Source: Pollenia angustigena
Taxonomy: Eukaryota; Arthropoda; Insecta; Diptera; Polleniidae
Direction of reading: 5' to 3'
Assembly: GCA_930367215.1 (NCBI GenBank)
Contig: OV884060.1
Location: 176,897,253-176,961,252 of the forward strand
DNA: 64,000 nt
Positions 19,918 to 30,917 of this stretch are shown in pieces. The notes beneath the pieces are model-generated. The model made no database searches and was not told where the DNA came from. It worked only from the letters and a program-made list of their open reading frames with translations. Position numbers and translations under genes: made by a program. How positions within the stretch are numbered: position 1 is the stretch's first letter; each line of letters opens with the position of its first letter.

Positions 19918-20336
19918 GATTAAAGGAAACAAGTTCACGTTCTTTTTAACCTTTTACCAAACAGTCGTAAGCGTATTTTAAATACGCCAAACACGATAAG
20001 GGTGAATATCTATATATTATTAATGAATCTTTATAAAAACGGACGTCAGCATTAAAATTAGTTGCGGATAATCATCCCAAAATTCTGTAGAGTGATATCT
20101 GGTATAAGGTAAATTATGGAACGTATATCGCTAAAATACATGACATTTTTCTCGCCAAATTGGAACAATACCTTTATCTGCTTCCCAGAGTGGGCTTTAT
20201 ATGGGACCTATGGTAAATTACACAGTGCAACAAAATTCGAGTCATCACCGCCAGCCTCAATACTTGCAACGCGAAATAAAACTAGACTACTGGTAGGTCA
20301 AATTTGACAAAGAATTTTGAAAAGTTCGCTCGGGTT

Positions 20337-20643
20337 CACAGAAAAAAATTTTGCCCCAGTAAACGCATTAATCAAAAATAAAATCAGTTTTAATTAAAAA
20401 TTTAATCAAGTGAATTAAACATTTAGTTAAGAGAATTAAACGTTTAATCAAGTGTATAAAACGTTTAATTGACAACATTAATTTGTACCAGTATACAAAT
20501 TAATAATATCAATTAAACTTTTAATTCACTTGATTAAACGTTTAATTCACTTGATTAAACGTTTAATTCACTTGATTAAATTTTTAATTAAAACTGATTA
20601 TATTTTTGATTAATGCGTTTACTGGGGCAAAATTTTTTCTGTG
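20337..20643. mobile_element. Foldback element with CACAGAAAAAAATT ends (copy 1)
   Basis: Almost the whole 307 bp is an inverted repeat: the left arm (CACAGAAAAAAATTTTGCCC...) is matched by the complement on the right, with repeated TTAATTCACTTGATTAAACG-type units between. Flanking dinucleotides are TT on both sides, a possible 2-bp target duplication. Non-coding. Confidence 0.85.
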
Positions 20644-20645
20644 TT

Positions 20646-20990
20646 TTCGAAATTTCGGGCCTTGAAGTTTTTGAGTTTTCAGAAAAGGCGTTTGGAATAA
20701 GTCAAACAAAAAATATACTTAACGTAGTTCTGAGCTAAAACATTTTTTCGGATGTCTTCAGCAGAATTGTATGGCGATTCTTTTCTTGGAATATATCAAC
20801 CCTCAAAGTTAAGAGGCTCTAACTCTCATTTAAAGCAGTAATTTTTGTCCTTTTCCCAACTTTTACACAAAAGTTTACTAAAACGGATCTTTTGAGGGTT
20901 AAAATGTTCTACGTATATTTTCTGCATCAAATTTCACTAGGGGTCTTCGAAGACCAAAAGTTGGTGCAAAATATGTAAAGGGCTTAATAA
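20646..20990. other. Unassigned sequence
   Basis: No feature that I can support between the two palindromic elements. Confidence 0.5.
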
Positions 20991-21374
20991 CGAACTTTCG
21001 GATCAGTTAGGCCGTTGTTTCACTTCACGTCCTGATTTTAATATTCAAGACCAAAAAGTTTTTACTCCACCAACAAATTTCCGCTAAAACGGCATGATAA
21101 TAATTTTTGTGGACAAAAATTCGTTCAGCTTTCAGCGTTCTGGGGTCTTTCAAAAAAAAAAAGTGCTTAACATTATGCAATAAAACTGCCTAATATGTTC
21201 AACTAATATTTTGTAAAACAAGCTGAAAAAATTTTTGCGCATAAATTATTAAAAACTATGTGGCTCGGGTCATCACCTCACACCGTTTTAGCGGAAATTT
21301 GTTGGTGGAGTAAAAAATTTAATATTAAATCAGGACGTGAAGCAAAACAAATGCCTAACTGATCCGAAAGTTCG
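20991..21374. mobile_element. Foldback MITE with ~100-bp arms
   Basis: The left arm from CGAACTTTCGGATCAGTTAG to about 21095 is matched at roughly 90% by the complement of 21275-21374. Shared blocks include TTCACGTCCTGATTT and ACTCCACCAACAAATTTCCG. The spacer is about 180 bp. No target duplication found. Confidence 0.8.
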
Positions 21375-21434
21375 CCACAATCTTTTACTACAGAAATTTT
21401 TTGAAAGCCTTTTTTATTGGAGAAAACAGACATT

Positions 21435-21690
21435 GTAGGGGGACGTTAGAAAAGATAAACTCACTGTTTATTGTTAGTGTTTTGTTTAAGCTTTGATATT
21501 GTTACAAGTAAGACTTTATTCGCTTTAGGGTTTTATTTGTATAATATTTTTAGCTTTTCTAAAATCTTTGGAAAAGGTTTCCTGATGATCTGGCCTAAGC
21601 AACCAGTGAAATGCGCATAGAAGCTAGCTTTCCCTCAACAATAAATTTCAGTGTATTTATCAAATATAAAAAATTGGGAATTTAGCACGT
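21435..21690 (+). repeat. Dispersed repeat, also at 62487-62765
   Basis: Shares with 62487-62765 'actgtttattgtt', CTTTGATATTGTTACAAGTA, 'ctgatgatctggcctaag', CCAGTGAAATGCGCATAG and 'aacaataaatttca', in the same order and orientation. The other copy lies near the right end of the hAT element 60766-62872, so this may be a remnant of that family. Confidence 0.75.
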
Positions 21691-22955
21691 CATACAAAAA
21701 TCTTAATAATAAATTTTGTATTCCCGTAAATAACTTTGATAGACATGATTTTAAATTTTTGTTTAGCAAAGGGCATAGGAAGGCATGCGGAGTAGAAACG
21801 TATTCCAATATCCTTCACCTATAGAATTCAAAGTCATGAGTCACAGCCCTGCGGGAAAATTGTGTCAATTGGTCCCACAGACTGGTCCTGGGAGTTGTTA
21901 AAATAGAACAGGTACAAAAAGAAAGAACTCATGACCAGTGAAAGGAGAACCAATCATGTAACTAATTTATGAAGAACAAAAAGGTAGAAAAAGTAATGAA
22001 TTACAGTACAGTCTTCACCAATGTTGTGATACATTTTTTGTGACTTTCTAAAATTTGGCTCTTGAATTTAATCCTAGGACTTGTTTTATTGAAATAATAC
22101 TACATCGTATTGAAATAATACTACATTTTAGTAACTGTCACTAAACACGTCCATTGAGAATAGATTTGTGACTGGTCAAATGGTGTCAATTGACCCCCTC
22201 CAATGACAACCCCATGTAAAAGTGATAGGTCTTATTCATAGAAGGTGTTAAAACTAGAACCGGTCTCTTCCACCAAAGACCTATCACGGGACTACTTTGG
22301 TGTCAGTTCGCTTCCCTCTAGGGAGTCTTAGCCACCCACTTTACAGTTTGTTTTATCCAAATCACCTGACAAGCTAAAAAATTTTATATTCATCAATATT
22401 TTTCTTAATTCTACCCCACTGTGTTATGCGCGGATAAAAAATTTTATGAATTTTGTTTTTCAGCAAATGTTTGATGTCATGCATACAAAAGTCTATTACG
22501 TTTCAGTTGGTAAAATCATATAGACTTTTTCTTTCTTACTTAAATACATACATGAATAAAACAAATTTCGTTGCAGGACGCCTTTTTTTTGTTGCACTGC
22601 AAAAAATAGCAACAGCCGTTGAAAAAAAACGCTGGGAAATGCATACAAAATCAACCGATTGTATGCGTGACCATTAGCACCATCTCGCCAACAAGAACTC
22701 GTTTCCAAATATTGGATGAGTGTAAATGTGTATGTATGAATGTTCTCAAAAGCCCATTTGTATGCAATGTAATTTACAAGTGTGTATCTGTGTGTGTGTG
22801 TGTATGTTTGCCTGCATCATTAACTCTCATGGGCTCGACGCTAACCCTTGGGTACTTTTTTGTTAGAATACAATTTAAATGATTTCCAGGAAATACAAAA
22901 TTAACAAGAAAAAAATTCCGTTTCTAAAGGATTTCACCATAATAAAGTTCATAAG
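21691..22955. other. Unassigned sequence with short local duplications
   Basis: A ~22-bp tandem duplication ('tattgaaataatactacat') lies at about 22094-22132 and a (TG)n tract at about 22785-22804. No coding similarity recognised. Confidence 0.5.
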
Positions 22956-22962
22956 GCATAAA

Positions 22963-22995
22963 GTTGTTGTTGTTGTTGCTGTAACAGCAATAACA
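22963..22995 (+). repeat. (GTT)n microsatellite
   Basis: Five GTT units followed by GCTGTAACAGC, a short palindrome. The next ~250 bases (to 23230) are more GC-rich than average and may belong to an unrecognised interspersed repeat. Confidence 0.6.
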
Positions 22996-24475
22996 ATATA
23001 CAATATTTAATTGGTTGATTCGGCCAGATCAAGTCCAGGGAATTGACCTACTTTTACAGGGTGGGTCTATAGATGTCTTGGTCATAGCGAAGAAGGGCTG
23101 TCTTGTGGACTCTGACCACATGCTGAGCATAAGTTAGGGACGGCACAGTGCATGCAGCGCCAGAAGGCATTAAGCGTATTGCTCCATCCTGATCTTAGTC
23201 GTGCCAACACGACTCTAGAATCATTTCAGTGTCTGTTATAGGCAAATTGGTAAACCATTAAACTGGAACAAATCAGTCTGAATTATGCGTCTCTTTAACT
23301 GAAGATACCTACTCGTAGCTTGTCTTAAATTATAAATAATTCTCTTGGCGGGGTATTCATCTCATCTAGTGCAAAAAAAAGTAGATACTCAACCTTATAA
23401 CAGTTGTCGGTGTCGTCAACGACTGAATTGTTTTTTGTAATAGATTAAAGTGGCACACAACCTGTGTTCTTGAGTCTTCTGACGGCAAGGACAACCTTAA
23501 TAAGGCTGACTATTTATGTGTAATAACTGTCAATATTTAGAAATCATTAAATTTACTCCAATATTTAGAAATCATTAAATCCTGTACTGAAACACTTTAA
23601 GCCCTTGGAAAGAAAAACTTTTAAATTCCTTTAAGCTACAAACGAAAGGTACCTACTTTCTTGAAATATTCGGTTATCTGAGATGACTAAAAGCAAAATG
23701 AATTCTTTAAAGTTAATAAACATAAAATTGTACATCTCTCAAATGTGCAAAACACACACATACGAATGCTGCTATAATGAGAATACTTTATGTATGAATG
23801 TGTAACAGCAAAAAATGATGGAATGTTGCATTTACATACAAAATTTTGAAATAAATGCACCACCATCTATTTGGCCATTCATTTTATTCATTGGATGCTT
23901 GGTTGTTGCTTCTTTCGCTATTCAACATTTCACTGCAATTCATTCCATTTCAAATGAATTTCAATGGCATTGTGTATTCCTAAGTGTAAATTAAACTTAT
24001 TAGCATAATTGTATGTAAGTGGTTAGTCAAATTCTGATGGAGAGTGAGAGTTTACATGGATAAATACATACGCTTTCACGCACACACACACACATACACA
24101 CACACACATATGTATTTATGTTTAAGTAAATGCATTGGAAGCAAGATTTTCATTCAAACTTTGAATATCAGGTTTCGCAAATAATTTTTCTTTTTTTTTT
24201 TGAAATTGTAACTAAAAACAAATAAGAATGTGTTATCGGTTAAGCCCGCCATATGATACCCACACCGCATTATATCCCCATAATTTCTTAAGAATTTAAC
24301 CTATGTGGGACCCATGGGCAGTCATGGACCCACAAGGATAAAGTTGTGTAGCCCGTTTGAGATTTCTATAAGAGTTATTTATGACGAGTATAACACTATG
24401 CAACATTTTTGAAGTCATCGAGTGCAAACACTTGTAGAATTTCTTTAAGGTTTTTGCTGGTTAAGCTGCCGTTTT
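22996..24475. other. Unassigned sequence with CA-rich tract
   Basis: A 29-bp duplication ('aatatttagaaatcattaaa') occurs at about 23532-23581, and a CA microsatellite at about 24077-24110. I see no gene. Confidence 0.5.
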
Positions 24476-25880
24476 TATACCCTCCACCACAATTAGTTGT
24501 GAAGAGGGTATATTCAGTTTGTCATTCCGTGTGAAACTTTTTTACTATTCATCTCAGACCCTATAAAGTATATATATTCTGGGTCCTTGAGTAATTTTAA
24601 GTCGATTAAGCCATGTCCGTCTGTCTGTCCGTCTGTTGAAAACACGCTCACTTTCGAAAAACTCAAAAGAAATCAACAAACTTGGTGTCAAATTGCTTGT
24701 AGTTATCCTAAGCAGTTTGGGATTGAAATTCAGCAAAATCGGTTCAATAGTATCTGAGCTATGAATCAAAATGTGGAACCACCACCTAAAAAAAATTGAT
24801 AATTTTGTTACAAAAACTAACATAAATGGTGGAAAAATGCACAGAATGATATAAGCTTTCGCAACAATTCGTTCTATTCAACTGGAAATCACGCTGTGAA
24901 ATTTCGTGAAGATCCGTCAATAATTTACCCTAGGCCCCATATAAGCCCTACTCCCGGAAAACAGTATATTAAGCCTAAAACCCTAACTAACAATGCTATC
25001 ATTACAAATTTTGGCAAGTCACAGTTACATAGGACTAGAAATTTAACTGTTAAGTTTCGTGAAGATCGGTCCATAATTTACCATAGGCCCCATATAAAAC
25101 ATACTTCCGGAAAACAACTTAGTACGCCTAAAAACGTAAAAAATAATGCTACCATAACAAAATTTGGTACATCAAAGTTTTATAGGACAAGAAATAAAAC
25201 TGTGTAATTTCGTGAAGATCGGTCCATAATTTACCCTGGGCCCCATATAAACCCTACTCCCGAGAAAACAGTTTAGTACGCCTAAAACCGTAAAAAATAA
25301 CGCTAGCGTAACAAAATTTGGTACGTCACAGTTCTTAAGGACAAGAAATAACACTGTGAAATTTCGTGACGATCGGTCCATAATTTACCTTGGGCTCCAT
25401 ATAAACCCTACTACCGGAAAACAGTTTAGTACGCCTAAAACCGTAAAAAATAATGCAATCATAACAAATTTTCGCCCGTCACAGTTTTATAGGACTATAA
25501 ATGATACTGTGAAATTTCGTGAAGATCGGTACATAATTTACCCTAGGCCCCATAGAAACCCTACTCCCGGAAAACAGTTCAGTACACCTAAAACCATAAT
25601 TAATAATGCTATCATAACAGAAATTGGTACGTCACAGTTTTAAAGGACTAGAAATGACGCTGTGAAATTTCGTGATGATCGGTCCATAATTTACCCTAGG
25701 CCCCATATAAACCCTTCTACCGGAAAACAGTTTGGTTGCCTTAAACCATAATTAATAACAAATCGTCACAGTTTAAAATTATAATAAAATCATACAGATA
25801 TTACTCCTTAAACATTCGAACTGTCGGTGGAGGGTATCAAAGATTCGGCACAGCCGAATATAGCACTCTAACTTGTTTTT
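24476..25880 (-). mobile_element. DINE-1/Helentron-like element, copy B
   Basis: Reverse-complement layout of copy A: TATACCCTCCACCACAATTA at 24476, the 'gggtccttgagtaatttta' and GTCCGTCTGTCTGTCCGTCT module (24590-24640), a ~154-bp tandem array, then GGTGGAGGGTATCAAAGATT, the palindrome TCGGCACAGCCGA and TATAGCACTCTAACTTGTT at 25830-25877. Longer than copy A because it has more monomers. No RepHel protein is encoded, so it is non-autonomous. Confidence 0.7.
24885..25790 (-). repeat. ~154-bp minisatellite, about six units, inside copy B
   Basis: Same monomer as 6049-6640 in the opposite orientation: each unit has 'gtgaaatttcgtgaagatcg', 'ataatttaccctaggcccca', 'aaaccctactcccggaaaac' and 'gtacgcctaaaaccgtaa'. 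Short frames at 24896-25207, 25172-25381 and 25356-25643 are by-products of the unit, not genes. Confidence 0.88.
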
Positions 25881-26264
25881 TATTCCTTCATGAACATTTT
25901 GGCTCAAACTTGATTCCTCCGAAGAACATGCAATTTTTCTCATGTCTATAACTCGGAAACCAATTGGAAATTCTAAATGTAGCTATAAACTGAGAGAGAA
26001 AAAAACTACATTTATTTCATCACTATTGCTCAAAGGTCGAAAAATTTTAAGTTTTTATTCTTTTGCACCATTTTTCACTCAAAGCTCAAATGTTTCAAGC
26101 AAACTCTTTCTCGTGCGGAATTTCTCGATGTACGTATCGAAACTAACAAAACATTATTTGGTCTCGCCTGTTTAGCCGCCGCACACAGGGACAATTTGAA
26201 AATTTAGTGCGACAAAATTATTTACTTCATATGGATTCAATAAATTTTAATAAAACTAGGTACA
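25881..26264. other. Unassigned sequence
   Basis: No feature recognised; a 77-codon frame at 25942-26175 has no family hallmarks. Confidence 0.5.
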
Positions 26265-26269
26265 TTAAG

Positions 26270-26640
26270 GTTTTTAGGGTCGCTAATTAAGAATCTGATG
26301 GCAGTTTTAAAAAATTTTAAATGGCGGATCCAAAATAGCGGACAATTTTTAAAAAGTTTATCGAATTCGCTTAAAACTTACTATACGGGATATTTTGGGG
26401 TCGCTATTACGAATCTGATTTCAGTTTTTAAACATTTAAAATGACGGATCCAATATGTCGGACAATTTTTAAAAAATTTATCGAATTCGCTTTAAACTTA
26501 CTATACGGGATATTTTGGGGTCGCTATTACGAATCTGATGTTAGTTTTTAAAAATTTAAATAAAGGATCCAATATGGCGGACAATTTTTAAAAAATTTAT
26601 CGAATTCGCTTAAAACTTATTACACGGAATTTCTGATGTC
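26270..26640 (+). repeat. ~120-bp tandem repeat, three units
   Basis: Units carry GGGTCGCTATTACGAATCTG, then GGATCCAATATGGCGGACAA, then 'aaatttatcgaattcgct' and 'actatacgggatatttt'. The second and third units are about 95% alike; the first is more diverged ('gtcgctaattaag'). Confidence 0.88.
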
Positions 26641-27873
26641 AGTATCTACATACAATTTAAAACAAGTAAATTATTCACATAATTGTATTATTCTTTAAAA
26701 TTTAACACTTTCTAATATCGACCCCCTTTGGTTACAAGAACCAAATTTTACAGGACAGCCATTTTTCTACTTTTCTCTGTTTTCGCTTGCAATATCAAAA
26801 TGAAAATATACATTTGCTTTTTGGAGCAACGAAGTGGAATTCGCCTACAATATTTTGTCAGGTGACGCATCTTTGAATGTAGAACAAGATTGCTTCAAAA
26901 ATTTTTCTATTGCGGATTTATTAGTTACAATTTAGTAACGGAATTCCCCTTTTTATATTTTTTCGTAGCAGTTTAAGTATACATCAGTGGTGGACACAAG
27001 TATTTTGTGAAGAATGTAAAATGTAGCGATTTAAAAAAATGTCATTTGCAAGTGGTATTTTCAGAATAAGGTGTACTACCTAAGAATAATATGCTCAATT
27101 TCTTGAAAGTGGAAAGAGGTGGACCTCCACTTGACTTTTTTACACTTACTGGCAGTTGTTTTTTATAAGCAAGAGTCGCGGAACTGTTTGGAACTTTTTT
27201 TCGTAGCTCTAGCTAAAGTAAATTTTTCAGTATATTTCATAATAAAAACAGTACACTATACCTACGCTACATATAATTGTTATTTTAATAATAACTGCAA
27301 ATTAAATTAGATACCTAATGCTTAAAAATATATTTAAACAACTTTTAACTGTAAATTTACAAAAAAAAATGTCGAGTGTAGCAGCAATAAACGCTATATA
27401 GCTATATAAAACGATATATATATATAGATTCTGCTGACAGGTATTAGTGCATGTAACAGATAATAATAATTTTCACGCACGCACAGACCAGAGAACGGCT
27501 CTGTGCGATTGCAAAAAATTCGCATTAAATCAACAACATCAAATACACCCATTTGTGTTGATGCAATCAAACTTTCTCAGCCACACACATCGGTGTTGTT
27601 TTAAAATTATTTCAAGTCACGCACAGCGTATTGGCTTTGCCATTCATACCATGTTTAGCTTCATTTGCCAATTATTGCGTTGGTAAAAAATATATACAAA
27701 GAAAAATACACAAAAATCATTGCTCTGATGACTATTCAGTAGCTGAAACAATTTCCATAGAAACAGAAGACGTTTTTATTTTTTATCATTTCTTAAAAAG
27801 TACAGTAGTTCTGTATGTACAGTGTATTGTTGTTTTTGTTGTAAATGTTGCTTGTTACGCTTTTAAAAAAATA
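26641..27873. other. Unassigned sequence; one orphan hAT-like terminus
   Basis: CAGTGGTGGACACAAGTATT at 26986 looks like a hAT left end and its core CAGTGGTGGACA recurs in reverse at 63179-63193, but no matching right end or target duplication was found here. Otherwise no feature recognised. Confidence 0.4.
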
Positions 27874-28448
27874 CCCTGCAAATAATAGGACTAGTCCAAA
27901 CATGCGTCTTAAATGTAGCCTACAAGGGACTAGGACTAGTCCAAAAGTAACCCAAACGTCTGGAAAAACATGGTCTATTTAACATAACAATGTCCTACGG
28001 CAGGACCATATAACCCAGCTTAGGATTAGAAATAAGTAGTATTAAAACTACTCCATGGTATACTCAAGAGGATTAGTTTTCAAGTCGTTTAAAAACGAAC
28101 ACATTTCGTCAAAAAACGAAGACATGTCGTCTCACTACAAACACTTTTTAACAATGACATGGTCCATGCCAAGGCGAATTCAGCTACAGGTGGTGTCGGA
28201 ACTACAACAATCCAAAAACAACAGAAACAATATAGGGTTTTTTGCATTGCATTGTTAGTGTTTATAGCTCGAAATGTCTTAGCAAAACACTAACAAATGA
28301 AAACAAATAAGCTCGAAATGTCAAACTCAGATGCCGTTTCAACACCACCTGTAGTTAGTTCGCCTTGGTCCATGCTTGCATTACATTGGACTAGTCCAAT
28401 GAGTAGTCCATTTGACCAAAATCAGGTGGTCCAATATTATTTGCAGGG
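27874..28448. mobile_element. MITE with CCCTGCAAATAATA ends, containing a second MITE
   Basis: Left end CCCTGCAAATAATAGGACTA and right end complementary to CCCTGCAAATAATATTGGAC. Words such as GGACTAGTCC recur. A reverse-oriented, truncated copy lies 220 bp downstream (28671-28915). A nested MITE occupies 28170-28366. No clear target duplication. Confidence 0.75.
28170..28366. mobile_element. Nested MITE with 9-bp target duplication
   Basis: Ends CAAGGCGAATTCAGCTACAG and the near-complement on the right (AACACCACCTGTAGTTAGTT then CGCCTT) give ~28-bp inverted repeats. GGTCCATGC stands on both sides (28161-28169, 28367-28375). The uninterrupted host sequence at 28747-28765 on the other copy supports insertion. 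Non-coding. Confidence 0.8.
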
Positions 28449-28670
28449 TTAACACAAAAACAAATTGGACAATACAACTATTTTATTTGAACTTATGCCT
28501 ACAACAATCATACCAACAAAGCGACTCGTACTCATACCAATTTACATTCGTCGTTGTGTCATCGAGTGGCAATGACTACTTAAATGCAAAAGCAAAAGAA
28601 TAAATGCCGTTTGACTTTACGAAATTGTGTTATTGCGTGCGCAACAATAAATGCAAACAAAGCACTTTCA

Positions 28671-28915
28671 CCCTGCAAATAAAATTGGACCACCTGATCC
28701 ATTTTGATAAAATAAACTATTCCATGGACTGGTCCGATGTAATGCAAGCATGGAGTATGCCATGGAGTAGTTTTTAAACTAAGTAGTCCAAAGGTGGATA
28801 ATATGGTCCTGCGCTAGCACATCGTAATGTTAAATAGACCATGTTTTTCCATACGTTAGGGTTACTTTTGGACTAGTCCTAGTCCCTTGTGGGCTACACT
28901 TTACACGCAAATGCA
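28671..28915 (-). mobile_element. Truncated reverse copy of the 27874-28448 MITE
   Basis: From CCCTGCAAATAAAATTGGAC it matches, in reverse complement, the right part of 27874-28448, then its left part to 'cttgtgggctacac', but the last ~35 bases of the terminus are missing. It lacks the nested MITE, which shows that insertion was specific to the other copy. Together the two copies form an inverted pair about 1 kb long. Confidence 0.75.
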
Positions 28916-29126
28916 TAAATCAAATGTGTACAAAACGATGTTAAAGTTACAAACGTTGAACTTTCTTGTGCAGGCATGGAGTTAATGTAACTCTTAGCGT
29001 ATGATTAAATCAACAAAAATAGTGGATTTTGCAGTTGTCTGGTACAGACTAATGTGATGCGTTAAAAAAATATTTACAGGTTGATTGCGTACTGGTATAT
29101 AGACCCAATAAAAAATAGCGCTTCCA

Positions 29127-29352
29127 ACGAAGCAGGCTTGTAAGGGAGAAACATAAGGGTTTCGCTTGCCATTGCGCTTACAGAAGACATGAATTTTATA
29201 TGGCGAATTCCCACTTTGAAGCAATACATTTATGACACATAAAGCGCATTATTCAGCGCACATAAACATTGTTGGATGTAATGATCATCTTTACACACTG
29301 AATGTTTTGATACAGTTATTTTTTAGTATTCTCCCTTACAAGCCTGCTTCGT
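29127..29352. repeat. Perfect 24-bp inverted repeat flanking ~180 bp
   Basis: ACGAAGCAGGCTTGTAAGGG plus AGAA at 29127-29150 is exactly complementary to 29329-29352. The spacer is A/T-rich and non-coding. Size and perfect arms suggest a MITE, but no target duplication is visible. Confidence 0.7.
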
Positions 29353-30490
29353 AGTAAGGGAATGCCGTAGCACTTGAAATGTTGTTTTTATTTTTAAGTT
29401 GTTGAGAGTTCTTTCACTTACTTTACTGCATTACTGTATGTCTTATTGCGTAGCGCATAATTGTGCGCTTATTTTTTAAATGTACCTTTAGTGCTTCGCA
29501 AAATAATACAATTTTTTATTAGGCGAACATATTCAGTGCAATAGTGGTTACATTTAAAAAAATAAAAAATTCGATTTTTGTCGTCGTAATATATTTTTAT
29601 GAACTTTCTTTATAGTCTTGTTTTCAAAATTTGTTCGATTTTAAAAGTTACTAAAAAATAATTATTGTAGTATTATTATAGAAAATCCAGCACCTTAAAT
29701 TTATTTTGTCTGATTATTTCAGCAAAAGTATCACTTTGTCAAATTTCGTCAATGCCTTCGGTCATAATTAATCAATTTAAGTTTCATATCACACACTCTA
29801 TAAACACCCAATAGAGAATCTAGTCTCTATTTATATGAACATTTACATTGTATCGTTTTTTTTTTTTTTCTTCTTTATTTTACAATTATTTCATTAAGTA
29901 TCCACCAAAACAACGTCACTGCACAATGAATTACGGCATGAATGAACGAGTGAGTAAATTGCAAGCAAGTGAACGAGCCAGCGAAACAAGCAGGCGAGGG
30001 AGGGTGCAGTTGTTTGTGTGTGTGAGCGCGCAACATACCATTTTTGGCAGAACATAGAATAGTGCAATTAAGCGTTGTACCTATATGATTTCATTTTCAG
30101 CAACAGACATGACCATAAACGTGTTGCATATGAATGTTAATTTGTATGTGCAACATGAAATGGTACGTAAGTTGGTGTGCTGGTTATTTGGTTGCCACTT
30201 TATGAAGTCACAAATAAAAGTGAATGATGTCAATACCAAATACTGACTCGGGTAACAACTACAAAATATACGCTTGCACTACTGTGTAAATAGTATTCAA
30301 CTTAATAAACCGAGTAAGTGTCAAATTTAAAAATGTTTTTTTTTTTGCTTCTGTTTTATATTGTGTTTAAAGTCATTCGGTGTGTTTTGTTGATGTTCTT
30401 GTCAGTTGCAATTAAACAAGTTAATAAACGCATTTTATACCAACAACAACATTAATATAATTTTTTTCTTTCATTTTTGGCAAATCAGCA
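29353..30490. other. Unassigned sequence
   Basis: Nothing recognised. A short GC-richer patch (29930-30030) has repeated 'gaacgag/gcgag' words of unknown meaning. Confidence 0.5.
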
Positions 30491-30915
30491 CCCAGCGGAA
30501 AAACTTAGAAGACCTTCTTACTTCGGGCCTTTTTAAAGGCCTGCTTTAAATTTATTTTGATTCAATTATTATTCTTATCTAACTGCTAAAGAATGCCTCA
30601 TAGAAGGCCTCGGCTTATTGGTATAAAAGATAATATACACCTTCCCCACTCGCTTCTATGAAAAGGGAGTAGAGAAGGAGTACAATTTTTTCTTGATTTT
30701 TTCGCACAAGCAAAAGCAAAATAATGTTATTTTTTGATCCCGTTACCATTCTTATGTACCTACACAAAAAGCGAGAGCGAAACGCCTTCTCCGCAATGAC
30801 AACGTGTGTAAAAAAGATATGAGTATAGAATGGGGCGAGCAGGCCTTGTTTGTCCAAAAGAAGGAGTACAGAGGCCTTCTAAAAGGCAACCGAACTCCTT
30901 CTTTTTCCCGCTGGG
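30491..30915. mobile_element. MITE with CCCAGCGGRAAAA ends and CA flanks
   Basis: Left CCCAGCGGAAAAACTTAGAA and right complement CCCAGCGGGAAAAAGAAGGA. CA stands on both sides (30489-30490, 30916-30917), compatible with a 2-bp duplication. Interior is GAAGG/CCTTC-rich in both orientations. It has the same end style and size as 33612-34041 and 48121-48570. Confidence 0.75.
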
Positions 30916-30917
30916 CA

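Larger units (their letters stand above)
16937..20003. mobile_element. MITE with ~50-bp inverted repeats, split by hAT insertion
   Basis: Left arm from CACCCTTATCGTGTTTGGCG and right arm ending CGCCAAACACGATAAGGGTG (complement) include matching 'TACGC' and 'GTTTGGTAA' blocks inward. Without the hAT insertion it would be about 140 bp. Target duplication not resolved. Confidence 0.7.
16849..20333 (+). mobile_element. DINE-1/Helentron-like copy C, split by MITE and hAT
   Basis: The start AACAAGTGAGAGTGCTAAAT followed by TCGGCTGTGCC and ATACCCTACACC matches copy A (5912). After interruption at 16937-20003 it resumes with 'gggctttatatgggacctat' and 'ggtaaatta' words of the family monomer (around 20100-20225). 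The 3' module with ACGGACAG repeats is not seen; the copy is replaced by a foldback at 20337. Confidence 0.6.

Noticed and set aside
26986..27130. hAT element starting CAGTGGTGGACA
   Set aside because: No right end with a matching 8-bp duplication within several kilobases.
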